Assembly: GCA_015487785.1 (NCBI GenBank)
Contig: WFPC01000029.1
Location: 1-64,000 of the forward strand
DNA from: Gammaproteobacteria bacterium
GTDB lineage: Bacteria > Pseudomonadota > Gammaproteobacteria > S012-40
Length of the DNA: 64,000 bases
Direction: 5' to 3'
Part shown: piece by piece, positions 29,511 to 41,500 of the stretch
Layout: the number at the start of each line of letters is the position of its first letter
Numbering within the stretch: the stretch's first letter is position 1
Position numbers and translations under genes: made by a program
Notes under the pieces: generated by a model
What the model was told of the DNA's origin: nothing
The model's database searches: none
What the model saw: the letters and a program-made list of their open reading frames with translations, nothing else

Positions 29511-30290
29511 GTGGACGGCGTACTGCTGGTTCTGACGGGCGCACTGGCCGGCCTGTTGGCCGGTCTGGTGGGCATCGGTGGCGGCCTGGTGACGGTGCCG
29601 GCGATGGTCTGGTTGTTGCCGCATCTGGGGGTGGCGCCGCAGTGGGTGATGCACGTGGCGGTGGCCACGGCGCTGGCGGTGATCGTGCCCACTGCCCTGC
29701 TCTCGGCCCGCAGCCACCAGCGCCGCCAGGCCGTGGATTGGGCCTGGGTGTGGCGTCTGGCTCCCGTGCTGGCCATGGGCAGCTTGTTGGCGGTGATGTT
29801 GGCGGGTCAACTGAGCCGGCCGTTGTTGCAAGGGGTGTTCGCGCTGTTCGCCGCTGTGGTGGCGTTGCTGTTGTGGAGACCGATTCTTCCATCGGCCGGA
29901 CAGTGCCGCGTGCGCCCGGGTGAATCCTGGCTGGTGGGGGCGGGCATCGGTCTGTGGGCGGCGCTCACCGGTACCGGTGGCGGCACCCTGGTGGTGCCTT
30001 ATTTGCACTGGCGCGGCTTGCCCCTGCGCCGGGCGGTGGGTACCGCGGCGGCCTGTGGTTTGCCCATTGCCCTGGCCGGTGTCTTGGGGTTTTCCCTGTG
30101 GTCGCCTGCACCCGAGGGGTCGGGTCTGCTGGGCCTGGTGCACCTGCCCGTGGCCGGCCTGTTGCTACTGGGCTCGCTGGCCGCAGTGCCCTGGGGGGCG
30201 CGCCTGGCCCATCGCTTGCCGGTGGGTGTATTGCGACGCGTGCTGGCGCTGGTGCTGTTGCTGGTGGCCTGGCGTCTGTGGCCAGCGTGA
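29511..30290 (+). CDS. TauE/SafE family sulfite exporter-like permease
   Basis: GALAGLLAGLVGIGGGLVTVPAMVW and ALTGTGGGTLVVPYL repeats. Confidence 0.88.
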   Translation: MDGVLLVLTGALAGLLAGLVGIGGGLVTVPAMVWLLPHLGVAPQWVMHVAVATALAVIVPTALLSARSHQRRQAVDWAWVWRLAPVLAMGSLLAVMLAGQLSRPLLQGVFALFAAVVALLLWRPILPSAGQCRVRPGESWLVGAGIGLWAALTGTGGGTLVVPYLHWRGLPLRRAVGTAAACGLPIALAGVLGFSLWSPAPEGSGLLGLVHLPVAGLLLLGSLAAVPWGARLAHRLPVGVLRRVLALVLLLVAWRLWPA

Positions 30291-30341
30291 GGTGTGGCTT
30301 TCCTGTATAATCCGGCTTTCCCCTTGTTCGCCGAGCCCGTC

Positions 30342-32410
<2,069 letters not shown>

Positions 32411-32414
<4 letters not shown>

Positions 32415-33580
32415 AAGTCCTCGTCGCGCCCAATGCCTTCAAGGGTAGTCTGGGGGCAGGAGAGGCCGCCGCGGCCATGGCGGTGGGAGTGGCCGATGTC
32501 TTGCCCGAGGCCGAGATCGTGTCGTTGCCGGTGGCCGATGGTGGCGACGGTTTCATCACGGTACTGGCCGGGCCGTTGGGGCTGCGGCCGCGCTCCTGCA
32601 CGGTATCCGGCCCCCTGGGCCAGCCGTTGACGGCGCATTACCTGTATGACGAAGCGCGGCGCTTGGCCTTGATCGAGCTGGCCCAGGCCGCCGGCCTGGC
32701 CCACCTGGCGGAAACCGAGCGTCGGCCGCTGGCGGCGCATACCCTGGGCGTGGGGCAGCTGCTCGTCGCGGCCCTGGATGACGGCGCGCGTGACATCGTG
32801 CTGGGCTTGGGCGGCAGCGCCAGTACCGATGGTGGCATGGGGCTGGCCGTGGCGCTGGGGGTAGTGTTTCGCGATGCCGCCGGTGAGGTCCTGGCGCCGT
32901 CGGGCGCGGCGCTGGAACGCATCGCCAGCATCGACCTCGCGGGGCTGGATCCGCGTCTGCGCCAGACCCGCTTGCGCCTGGCCTGTGACGTGGACAACCC
33001 CCTGCTGGGTGCGCGAGGCTCGGCGCGGGTGTTCGCGCCACAAAAGGGCGCCGATGCCGACACGGTGCGGCGCCTGGAAGCCGGACTGACCCATTTTGCC
33101 AGCTTGCTGCGCGAGGCCTCGGGCCGCGACGTGGCCGGGCTGCCCGGTGCCGGCGCCGCCGGCGGGCTGGCGGCCGGCGCGGTGGCGTTGTTCGGAGCGC
33201 AATTGCGGCAAGGTGCGGAACTGGTGCTGGAACTGCTGGCATTCGATCGCCACTTGCCCGGGACCACACTGGTGCTCACCGGCGAAGGGCGGCTGGATGC
33301 CCAGAGCCTGGCTGGCAAGGCGCCGGTGGTGGTGGCCCGCCATGCGCGCCGGTGGGGTGTGCCCTGCGTGGCCCTGGTGGGCGAGCTGGCCGGACCGGCG
33401 GCGCCTTTCGTCGATGCGGGTATGGTGGGGGTCTATGCGCTTTGCCATAATGCCTCTGCCAGGAGGGAGGCCATGGTCGCGGCGGCGCCCCGCTTGCGAC
33501 GGCTGGCGGCCCGGGCGGTGTGGGCTTATTGTGCCGAGAAGAGTATCAGTACCACAACATCACCACAGGAAGATGCATGA
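32411..33580 (+). CDS. glycerate kinase
   Basis: [14 protein letters not shown]..., [34 protein letters not shown] motifs of the GlxK/GarK family. Confidence 0.92.
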
Positions 33581-34416
33581 TCAAGAAATGTCTGTTTCCC
33601 GCTGCCGGTTATGGCACCCGTTTTTTGCCGGCCACCAAGGCCATGCCCAAGGAGGTCCTGCCAGTGCTGGACAAACCCCTGATCCAATATGGTGTGGAAG
33701 AGGCCATGGCGGCGGGCATGCACAACATTGCCGTCATCACTGGCCGTGGCAAGCGCGCCATCGAGGACCACTTCGACATCAGTTACGAGCTGGAGCACCA
33801 GATCAGCGGCACATCCAAGGAAGGCCTGTTGCGCGACATTCGCCGCATCATCGACACCTGCACCTTTTCCTATACCCGGCAGATCGAGATGCGGGGCCTG
33901 GGACACGCCATTCTCACCGGTGAAACCCTGATCGGGCGGGAACCCTTCGGGGTGATTCTGGCCGACGACCTCTGCGTGGGCGAAAGCCAGGGGGTGATGG
34001 CGCAAATGCTGGAAATCTACGAGAAATACCGCTGCTCGGTGGTGGCCATCGAGGAAGTGGCGCCGGAGGAGGTGCACAAGTACGGAGTGATCGACGGCCG
34101 CCAGCTCGACGACGGTATCTACATGGTCAACGCCATGGTGGAGAAGCCCGGCCGCGAGGAGGCCCCCAGCAACCTGGCGGTGATCGGGCGCTACGTGCTT
34201 ACCCCGGATATCTTTGACATCCTGCGTCGCACCGAGCCGGGCAAGAACGGCGAGCTGCAGATCACCGACGCCCTGCAGACCCAGGCCCGGGAGAACATGG
34301 TGTTGGCCTACCGTTTCAAAGGGCGGCGTTTCGACTGTGGCAGTGTGGACGGTTTTGTCGAAGCCACCAATTATTTCTATCGCCAGCGTTGTGGCGCCGA
34401 GGACTGTGACCCGTAA
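33577..34416 (+). CDS. galU: UTP--glucose-1-phosphate uridylyltransferase
   Basis: KKCLFPAAGYGTRFLPATKAMPKEVLPVLDKPLIQYGVEEA. Confidence 0.97.
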   Translation: MIKKCLFPAAGYGTRFLPATKAMPKEVLPVLDKPLIQYGVEEAMAAGMHNIAVITGRGKRAIEDHFDISYELEHQISGTSKEGLLRDIRRIIDTCTFSYTRQIEMRGLGHAILTGETLIGREPFGVILADDLCVGESQGVMAQMLEIYEKYRCSVVAIEEVAPEEVHKYGVIDGRQLDDGIYMVNAMVEKPGREEAPSNLAVIGRYVLTPDIFDILRRTEPGKNGELQITDALQTQARENMVLAYRFKGRRFDCGSVDGFVEATNYFYRQRCGAEDCDP

Positions 34417-34437
34417 GCACGCCGTGAGGACTTACGG
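34411..34437. other. inverted repeat containing the stop codons of convergent galU and nhaA
   Basis: CCGTAAG-13 nt-CTTACGG; TAA stops of both genes lie in the arms. Confidence 0.4.
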
Positions 34438-35805
34438 TGCCTTTTCCGCGGCCATGCGCAGCCACAGATAGCCACCGATACCGGCGACCAGGGAGGCGAA
34501 CAGAATGCCGGTCTTGGCCATCAGCAAGAACTCCTCCTGCCCGGCGAAGGCCAGTTCGCCGATGAAGATGGACATGGTGAAGCCTATGCCACCGAGCAGG
34601 GCAACGCCGACGATCTGGCTGAAGCGGGTGCCTTCGGGCAGGCTGCCGATGCCGAATTTCAGGGCCAGCCAGGAAAAACCGGCGATGCCGATGAGCTTGC
34701 CACCGATCAGGCCGGCGATGATGCCCAGGGTGACGGGATGCCCCAGGCTGGCGCCGAGCTGGTCGAGTTCCAGCGGGATGCCGGCATTGGCCAGGGCGAA
34801 CAACGGAATGATGATGAAGGCCACCGGCATGTGCATGCTGTGCTCCAGGCGTTGCAGCGGCGTTTCCACCAGTTGCACGCCGTTTTCCAGGGTCTGCAGG
34901 ATGGAACGCTGTTCCTCGTTGCGCATAATGCTTTCACCCGGCCTGTAGCTGGCGTCGAAGCGATCCATGAGTTCGCGCACCCGTTGGCTGAAACGGCCGG
35001 GTTCGTATTTCGGCCGCGCCGGGATAGTCAGCGCCGTGAGCACACCGGCCAGGGTGGCGTGGACACCGGACTTCAGCATCGCCAGCCATAACAGGCTGCC
35101 AATGATGAAGTAGGGTAGAGGATGGCGTACGCCGGCGCGGTTGAGCAGTACCAGTACCGCCAGCATGGCTGCGGCCGCGGCCAGTGGGCCGAGAGCGATG
35201 TCTTCGGTGTAGAACAGGGCGATCACCACCACCGCGCCCAGGTCGTCGACGATGGCCAGAGCCACCAGGAAGGTGAACAGGGCCTTGGGGACACGGCCGC
35301 CCAGCAAGGCCATAACGCCCACGGCGAAGGCGATGTCGGTGGCCATGGGAATGCCCCAGCCCTGGATGCCTTCACCGCCCAGGTTGATGGCGGTGAAGAT
35401 CAGCGCCGGTACGATCATGCCACCGAGGGCGGCGATGATGGGTAGGCTGGCGTGGCGGGGATCCGACAGCTCGCCCACCAGGATCTCGCGCTTGATTTCC
35501 AGCCCCACCACGAAGAAAAACAAGGCCATCAGGCCGTCGTTGATCCAGTGGGCCAGGGATTTCTCCAGCACCCAGTCGCCCAGCTGCAGGGCCAGTGGCA
35601 GGTGCAGCACGTGCTGATAGACCGGCGCGAGGGAGGAGTTGGCCAGCAGCAGTGCCAGCAGGGCGCAGAGCATCAGCAGCAGGCCGCTGGTAGTCTCCTT
35701 GTGGATGAACTCCTCGAAGGGGGAGACGATGCGGTCGAAGACCTTTTCCAACGGGGCGTTGAAACGCTCGTCGTCCATGGAAGGCGGGGTGTGCTTGTGA
35801 GCCAT
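34432..35805 (-). CDS. nhaA: Na+/H+ antiporter NhaA
   Basis: WINDGLMALFFFVVGLEIKREILVGELSDPRHASLPIIAALGGM; WGIPMATDIAFAVGVMALLG; start set at MAHKHTPPS. Confidence 0.95.
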   Translation of the reverse strand: MAHKHTPPSMDDERFNAPLEKVFDRIVSPFEEFIHKETTSGLLLMLCALLALLLANSSLAPVYQHVLHLPLALQLGDWVLEKSLAHWINDGLMALFFFVVGLEIKREILVGELSDPRHASLPIIAALGGMIVPALIFTAINLGGEGIQGWGIPMATDIAFAVGVMALLGGRVPKALFTFLVALAIVDDLGAVVVIALFYTEDIALGPLAAAAAMLAVLVLLNRAGVRHPLPYFIIGSLLWLAMLKSGVHATLAGVLTALTIPARPKYEPGRFSQRVRELMDRFDASYRPGESIMRNEEQRSILQTLENGVQLVETPLQRLEHSMHMPVAFIIIPLFALANAGIPLELDQLGASLGHPVTLGIIAGLIGGKLIGIAGFSWLALKFGIGSLPEGTRFSQIVGVALLGGIGFTMSIFIGELAFAGQEEFLLMAKTGILFASLVAGIGGYLWLRMAAEKAP

Positions 35806-35852
35806 GCGTATCCGTATCCGGGTTGTTCTCGGGAGGCCCGATTCTAGCAAAG

Positions 35853-36845
35853 TTACGTGCGCGCTGCGCCGGCTTTCGATCTCTGGCGTAGTCGTCGGCT
35901 CCGCCGGGTCAACATGTGAATACAGGCGGGAGTGTCGTAACGCGGTGTCCAGTCCAGCAGGTGGCGGGCGCGGGCGCAGTCCAGGGCCAGGGAATGTGGC
36001 ATACCGTCCAACCAGCCGGGTTCCTCCAGTACGGCGGTGAAGCGCCACAGCCGGCGTTGACTCCAGCGCAGCAGGCCGAAGGGTAGAGGAATGGCGAGAC
36101 GATGGGCCTGTCGCTGCATGGCCTCGAAGCTCATGGCCGGTTCGCTGGCGAGATTGAAGGGGCCACGCACCGGCCGTAGCAGACTGGCCAGAATGGCCTC
36201 CACCACGTCGGTTTCCCAAATGCATTGGGTCAGCGGTGCCGGCGGTGCAAGGCGCGGATAGAAGGGCTGGCGCAGCAGGGCGGTGAGAAAGGGCTGGGCA
36301 TTGTGGCCAAGGATCACGTGGGGGCGCAGGCATACCACGCGCGGGGTCGTCGCCTGCGCTTGCAGTTCATCGAGCAGGTCTTCTACCGCGTTTTTGTCCT
36401 CGGCATAGCTGAAACCGCGCATCACCCGCCGCGGCTGGTTCTCGTCGAGGCGTGGCGGATTATCCGGCCAGGCGCCGTAAACCGCGGCACTGGAGAGGTG
36501 GATCAGGCAGTCCACGTCGGCGGCGCAGGCGCTGTGGAACACCGCCCGGCTGCCATTGACGTTGATGTCCCGGATCAGCGCACGATTGTGGCGCTGCTGG
36601 CCGAGCTGGCTGCGCAGGACCACGAAGGCCAGGTGGATCACCGCATGGGGGCGTTGTTGCCGGTGGATCCGTTCCAGCAGCCGTTGTTCCCGCACGTCGC
36701 CACGAATGTGAACGTAACGGGGGTGATGATAGCGGGCGGGCTTGAGATCCAGACCGATAACCCGCTCTACCGCCGGGTGCAGGCACAGCCTTGGCAACAG
36801 TACCGCCGCCAGGTGGGAGGCCGCGCCGGTGAGCAGTATCCGCAT
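35853..36845 (-). CDS. NAD-dependent epimerase/dehydratase (SDR) family protein
   Basis: MRILLTGAASHLAAVLLPRL; SAAVYG; YAEDKNAVE. Confidence 0.85.
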   Translation of the reverse strand: MRILLTGAASHLAAVLLPRLCLHPAVERVIGLDLKPARYHHPRYVHIRGDVREQRLLERIHRQQRPHAVIHLAFVVLRSQLGQQRHNRALIRDINVNGSRAVFHSACAADVDCLIHLSSAAVYGAWPDNPPRLDENQPRRVMRGFSYAEDKNAVEDLLDELQAQATTPRVVCLRPHVILGHNAQPFLTALLRQPFYPRLAPPAPLTQCIWETDVVEAILASLLRPVRGPFNLASEPAMSFEAMQRQAHRLAIPLPFGLLRWSQRRLWRFTAVLEEPGWLDGMPHSLALDCARARHLLDWTPRYDTPACIHMLTRRSRRLRQRSKAGAART

Positions 36846-36852
36846 GGCGTAT

Positions 36853-37971
36853 TCAGCGAAAGTGCGGCATCACCCGCTCGGCGATCAGCCGCAGCGAGGT
36901 CTGCACCTGTTCGCTGGGCAGGGCGCCGGCCCCCACCGCCAGCAGCACGTGATCCACTCCCGCCTTTTGCAGTTTTTTCAGCTTGTGCACGCAATGGGCC
37001 GGGTCACCGACGATGGCCATGCCCATGGTCTCCAGCACCTTGAGCCGGATGGTTTTGCTGAGCAGGGTGTGGAGATGCCCCATGCGCTTGTAATACTCAT
37101 AGCTGTCATAGAGTTTTTGCAAGATGGGTCGGGTCTGTGACAACAGGTTGTGGTAGAACCACTCGAAGGCGGGCTTGGCCAGTTGATGGGCCTGATGGGC
37201 ATCTTCCAGGCAGAAGATACCCACGGTCATGCCTACGCGGTTGTTGAGTCCGGCGGTGGGTGGGGCATCGCCATGCTGGTTCTGCCAGGCACGGCGATAG
37301 CGTTTGATGTCTTCCTTGACCATGAACCAGGGCTTGAACGGGCCGACCAATACCCCCACCCCCTGTTCGGCGGCCAGCTCGAAGCTTTCCGGGCTCACCG
37401 CAGCCGACCAGATGGGCGGGTGGGGCCGCTGGACCACCTTGGGTACGATGTCGATACCCTCGAGTTGGAAATGACGGCCCTGGTAGTTCACCGGCTCGCC
37501 GCCGAAGGACAGGCGCACGATGTCCAGCGCTTCCTGGGTGAGGCTGCGGCTGTGTTTCATCTCGGCGCCGAAGCTGGCGTATTCCTGGGGCGAGAAGCCG
37601 CGGCCATAGCCGAATTCGAGGCGGCCGTTGCTGAGCACATCAAGGCTGGCCAGGCGCTCGGCCACTCGCACCGGGTGAGAATAAGGCAGGGGTACAATGG
37701 CATGGCCCAGGCGCAGCCGGCGGCTGCGCTGGCTGGCGGCGGCGAGGAAGGTCTCCGGTGCCGAGCTGTGGGAATAGCCGGGCATGAAATGGTGTTCCAC
37801 CAGCCAGGCAGTGCGGTAGCCCAGTTCATCGGCCAGGGCCAGTTCGTCGAGGGCGTCGCCATAGAGTTCGGCCTCGCTGCGGGGATCGCCGGGGGGTAGG
37901 GAAAGTTCGTAGAAAAGGTCGAAGTGCATGCCAGGTATCGCCCAAATGCCGGTGTCGAGTAGTGAAATCAT
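36853..37971 (-). CDS. LLM class flavin-dependent oxidoreductase
   Basis: luciferase-like pattern: ELGYRTAWLVEHHFMPGYSHSSAPETFLAAASQRSRRLRLGHAIVPLPYSHPVRVAERLASLDVLSNGRLEFGYGRG; alternative start 37929. Confidence 0.88.
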   Translation of the reverse strand: MISLLDTGIWAIPGMHFDLFYELSLPPGDPRSEAELYGDALDELALADELGYRTAWLVEHHFMPGYSHSSAPETFLAAASQRSRRLRLGHAIVPLPYSHPVRVAERLASLDVLSNGRLEFGYGRGFSPQEYASFGAEMKHSRSLTQEALDIVRLSFGGEPVNYQGRHFQLEGIDIVPKVVQRPHPPIWSAAVSPESFELAAEQGVGVLVGPFKPWFMVKEDIKRYRRAWQNQHGDAPPTAGLNNRVGMTVGIFCLEDAHQAHQLAKPAFEWFYHNLLSQTRPILQKLYDSYEYYKRMGHLHTLLSKTIRLKVLETMGMAIVGDPAHCVHKLKKLQKAGVDHVLLAVGAGALPSEQVQTSLRLIAERVMPHFR

Positions 37972-38067
37972 AGGGTTTGTCGCGCGATTTGAATAGTGTA
38001 TTCTGATCGCCCCGCGTTTATTCGGGAGGCCGTCTGGACGGGGCCGGGCCCATGACAACGAGGTGAT

Positions 38068-38883
38068 ATGACGACGCAGTCATTAGAGACGGCCGAAGCC
38101 TTGGTGGAGTTGCGCCAGGTCAGCTTCGGCTTCGGTGGGCGCAAGGTGCTCGACGGGGTGGACCTGTTTTTCCCGCGTGGCAAGATCACCACCATCATGG
38201 GGCCCAGTGGTACCGGCAAGACCACCACCCTGCGTTTGATCACCGGGCAGCTAAGGCCCGATGCCGGCGTGGTGCGGGTGGCTGGGCAGGAGGTCTCTGC
38301 ACTGGATCATGCCGGCCTGTTCCGGTTGCGCAAGCGCATGGGCATGATGTTCCAGAGTGGCGCCCTGTTCGCCGATCTCGACGTGTTCGAGAACGTGGCC
38401 TTTCCCTTGCGCGCGCATACGGACTTGCCCGAGAGCATGATCCGCGATGTGGTTCTGATGAAGCTGGAGGCGGTGGGCCTGCGTGGTGCCAGCCGCCTGA
38501 TGCCTGCGGCCCTGTCGGCGGGCATGGCGCGCCGGGTGGCTCTGGCGCGGGCGGTGGCGCTGGACCCCATGCTGATGATGTACGACGAGCCGTTCACCGG
38601 CCAGGATCCCATCACCGTGGGCCGGGTGATGAAACTGATCCGGGAACTCAATGACAACCTGGGCCTGACCAGTATCCTGGTGTCCCACGACGTGAAGGAG
38701 ATCATGGCCATTTCCGATTTTGTCTACATCATTTCCCAGGGGCGGGTGATCGGCCAGGGCAGCCCGGCCCAGTTGCAGCGCTCGGATTCGCCCTGGATAC
38801 GCCAATTCATCCGCGGTGAACGGGAAGGCCCGGCGGCCTTTCACTACCCGGCGCCGGACTATGTGGAGGATCTGCTGGCATGA
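38068..38883 (+). CDS. mlaF: phospholipid ABC transporter ATP-binding protein MlaF
   Basis: Walker [35 protein letters not shown]; genomic context. Confidence 0.95.
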   Translation: MTTQSLETAEALVELRQVSFGFGGRKVLDGVDLFFPRGKITTIMGPSGTGKTTTLRLITGQLRPDAGVVRVAGQEVSALDHAGLFRLRKRMGMMFQSGALFADLDVFENVAFPLRAHTDLPESMIRDVVLMKLEAVGLRGASRLMPAALSAGMARRVALARAVALDPMLMMYDEPFTGQDPITVGRVMKLIRELNDNLGLTSILVSHDVKEIMAISDFVYIISQGRVIGQGSPAQLQRSDSPWIRQFIRGEREGPAAFHYPAPDYVEDLLA

Positions 38884-38893
38884 GGGCCTCGCG

Positions 38894-39673
38894 GTGAACC
38901 CCGTGCGGCGTCTTGGGCGGGCGGGCCTGAACTTTTTCGAGCGTCTGGGACGGGGGCACCTGTTCCTGTTGCGGGTGTTGCTCAATGTGCCGGGCCAGTT
39001 CTTGCAGCTTCGTCTGCTGGCCACCCAGCTCTATTCGGTGGGCGTGCTGTCATTGCTGATCATCGGGGTGTCCGGGCTCACCGTGGGCATGGTGCTGGGG
39101 CTGCAGGGGTATTACACCCTGGTGGATTTCGGTGCCGAGGAGTCGCTGGGACAGATGGTGGCCCTGTCGCTGGTGCGCGAGCTGGGGCCGGTGCTCACGG
39201 CCTTGCTGTTTGCCGGCAGGGCCGGTTCGGCGTTGACCGCCGAGATCGGGCTGATGAAGGTCACCGAGCAGTTGCCGGCCATGGAGATGATGGCGGTGGA
39301 CCCCTATCGCCGGGTGGTGGCGCCCCGTTTCCTGGCCGGCCTGATTTCCTTGCCGTTGCTGGCGGCTGTCTTCAGCGCCATCGGTGTGCTGGGAGGTTAT
39401 TTCGTCGGCGTCGGCCTGTTGGGAATAGATGGTGGTGCATTCTGGTCACAGATGCAGTCGAAAGTAGATTTCTACGATGATATCGCCAACGGTGTCGTCA
39501 AGAGCGTGGTATTCGGTTTCGTGGCCACCTGGATCGCGGTTTTCGAGGGTTACGATGCCGTGCCCACTACCGAGGGCGTGAGCCGTGCCACCACGCGCAC
39601 GGTGGTGCACACGGCCTTTGCCGTGCTGGGGCTGGATTTCATACTCACTGCGCTGATGTTTGGGGGCATATAG
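38894..39673 (+). CDS. mlaE: lipid asymmetry ABC transporter permease MlaE
   Basis: [57 protein letters not shown]. Confidence 0.95.
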   Translation: MNPVRRLGRAGLNFFERLGRGHLFLLRVLLNVPGQFLQLRLLATQLYSVGVLSLLIIGVSGLTVGMVLGLQGYYTLVDFGAEESLGQMVALSLVRELGPVLTALLFAGRAGSALTAEIGLMKVTEQLPAMEMMAVDPYRRVVAPRFLAGLISLPLLAAVFSAIGVLGGYFVGVGLLGIDGGAFWSQMQSKVDFYDDIANGVVKSVVFGFVATWIAVFEGYDAVPTTEGVSRATTRTVVHTAFAVLGLDFILTALMFGGI

Positions 39674-39676
39674 ATC

Positions 39677-40141
39677 GTGCAAAGCAAAACGCTGGAAATT
39701 ACCGTGGGCCTGTTCGTCGCCCTGGGGTTGGCGGCACTGGTGATGCTGGCCATGAAGGTCAGCAATCTCAGTGACTACGGTGGGGGCGAGACCTACCGGC
39801 TCACGGCCCGTTTCGACAACATTGGCGGGCTGAAGGTGCGTTCGCCGGTGATGGTGGCCGGTGTGCGCATCGGCCAGGTCAGCGACGTGCGGGTGGACCA
39901 CGACACCTACGAGGCGGTGGTGAGCCTGGATATCTACCGCCGCTACGACAACCTGCCGGCGGACACCAGCGCCAGCATATTCACCGCCGGCTTGCTGGGG
40001 GAGCAGTACCTGGCGCTGGAGCCGGGGGGCGAGGAGGAGGTGCTGCGCGATGGTGACGAGATCAAACTCACCCAGTCGGCCATGGTGTTGGAGCAGGTGA
40101 TCGGTCAGGTGTTGTTCAGCAAGGCCGCGGGAGACGAATAG
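39677..40141 (+). CDS. mlaD: outer membrane lipid asymmetry MCE-domain protein MlaD
   Basis: TLEITVGLFVALGLAALVMLAMKVSN; MCE domain YRLTARFDNIGGLKVRSPVMVAGVRIG. Confidence 0.95.
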   Translation: MQSKTLEITVGLFVALGLAALVMLAMKVSNLSDYGGGETYRLTARFDNIGGLKVRSPVMVAGVRIGQVSDVRVDHDTYEAVVSLDIYRRYDNLPADTSASIFTAGLLGEQYLALEPGGEEEVLRDGDEIKLTQSAMVLEQVIGQVLFSKAAGDE

Positions 40142-40144
40142 CTC

Positions 40145-41500
40145 ATGCGCTGGTTGAGTGCGCTGCTGTTGGGCCTGGCCGTGGCAACGGTACGGGCGGA
40201 GCCCTTGACGCTGGACGAGGCCATCGAGCGGGCGTTGGAGAGCGATCCCCGCATCAGCGAGATGGAGCGCTGGGTGGAGGCCGCACGGGCGCTGCGCCAG
40301 GAGGCCGATGCCGCCCTCGGAGTCAAGCTGGAGATGAACAGTTTCATCGGCTTGGCACCGGCCATGGACGGGGGATTTTTCACCACCGAGGAATGTGGCA
40401 AGGATGTGAGCTGCCAGGTGCGCAACGACCGCTACGACCTGTCACCGGGCCTGTCCCTGTGGACCTACCTCGAGGCCCGCCTGATCAAGCCCTTGTATAC
40501 CTTCGGCAAGGTGGCGCACTACCGGCGTGCCGCCGAGGCCAATATCGAGGTTAAGCGTGGCGACGTGCGTCTGCGTCGCGGCGAAACCATATTGGAGGTC
40601 AAGCGGGCCTATTACGGCCATCTCACCGCGCGCAGCAGCCGCCTGTTCCTCACCAGCGTGCAGGAACGAGTGGAGGGCGCGCTGGAGCTGGTGGAGGGCT
40701 GGCTGGCGGATGGCGAGGGCGAGGCCAGCCAGGCTGACCTGTACGCCCTGCAATCGGCGAGGGAAGTGGTATCGGCCTATGTGGCCCAGGCTCGCGGTCT
40801 GGAGCAGGTCAGCCTCGATGGGCTCAAAGTGCTCACCGGCATCGGTCTGGACAACGAACTGAGTCTGGCCGAGCAGGGCATCCAGCCCCTGCCCTTGCCG
40901 GAGGGCGACCTGGCCAGTTGGCAGCGCCGGGCGATGGAACAACGTCCGGAAATCGCCCAGTTGGAACATGGGCTGAAGGCGCGTCGGGAGCTGGTGGCGG
41001 GCAGGCAGGCCATGAACCGGCCCAATCTCTATGCCGGAGTGGGAGGGATGATTTCCTATTCGCCGCGGCGTTCACGCATCGACAATCCCTTTGTCTACGA
41101 TGTGTTCAACGACTATGGCAGTACCCCCCTGATCGGTCTGCAGTGGAGCTGGGATCCGGCCACTACCTCGGCCCGCGTGGCGCGCGCCAAGGCCCAGCTC
41201 AACGCCCTGATCGAAAAGAACAGCTTTGCTCGCATGGGCATTCCCTACCAGGTGGCCGAGCAGTATCATCAGGTGCATGCCTATCATGATTCCATGCAGT
41301 CTCTGAAGCAGGGTGCACGCGCGGCGCGGCGCTGGATGATCAGCAGTTACACCGATTTCGAGGCCGGGCTGGAGACCAGCGACAAACTGGTGACTGCCTT
41401 TCAGGCCTATGTGCTGGCCCATACCGAGTACCTGAAGTCGGTGTTCGAATACAACATGCGCGTGGCGAGGTTGCAACAAGTGAGCGGAGTCTATCAATGA
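40145..41500 (+). CDS. TolC-family outer membrane factor-like protein within the mla operon
   Basis: signal peptide; LTLDEAIERALESDPRISEMERWVEAARALRQEADAALG and REEL-type coiled-coil repeats; 3 bp after mlaD and 4-bp overlap with mlaC. Confidence 0.82.
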   Translation: MRWLSALLLGLAVATVRAEPLTLDEAIERALESDPRISEMERWVEAARALRQEADAALGVKLEMNSFIGLAPAMDGGFFTTEECGKDVSCQVRNDRYDLSPGLSLWTYLEARLIKPLYTFGKVAHYRRAAEANIEVKRGDVRLRRGETILEVKRAYYGHLTARSSRLFLTSVQERVEGALELVEGWLADGEGEASQADLYALQSAREVVSAYVAQARGLEQVSLDGLKVLTGIGLDNELSLAEQGIQPLPLPEGDLASWQRRAMEQRPEIAQLEHGLKARRELVAGRQAMNRPNLYAGVGGMISYSPRRSRIDNPFVYDVFNDYGSTPLIGLQWSWDPATTSARVARAKAQLNALIEKNSFARMGIPYQVAEQYHQVHAYHDSMQSLKQGARAARRWMISSYTDFEAGLETSDKLVTAFQAYVLAHTEYLKSVFEYNMRVARLQQVSGVYQ

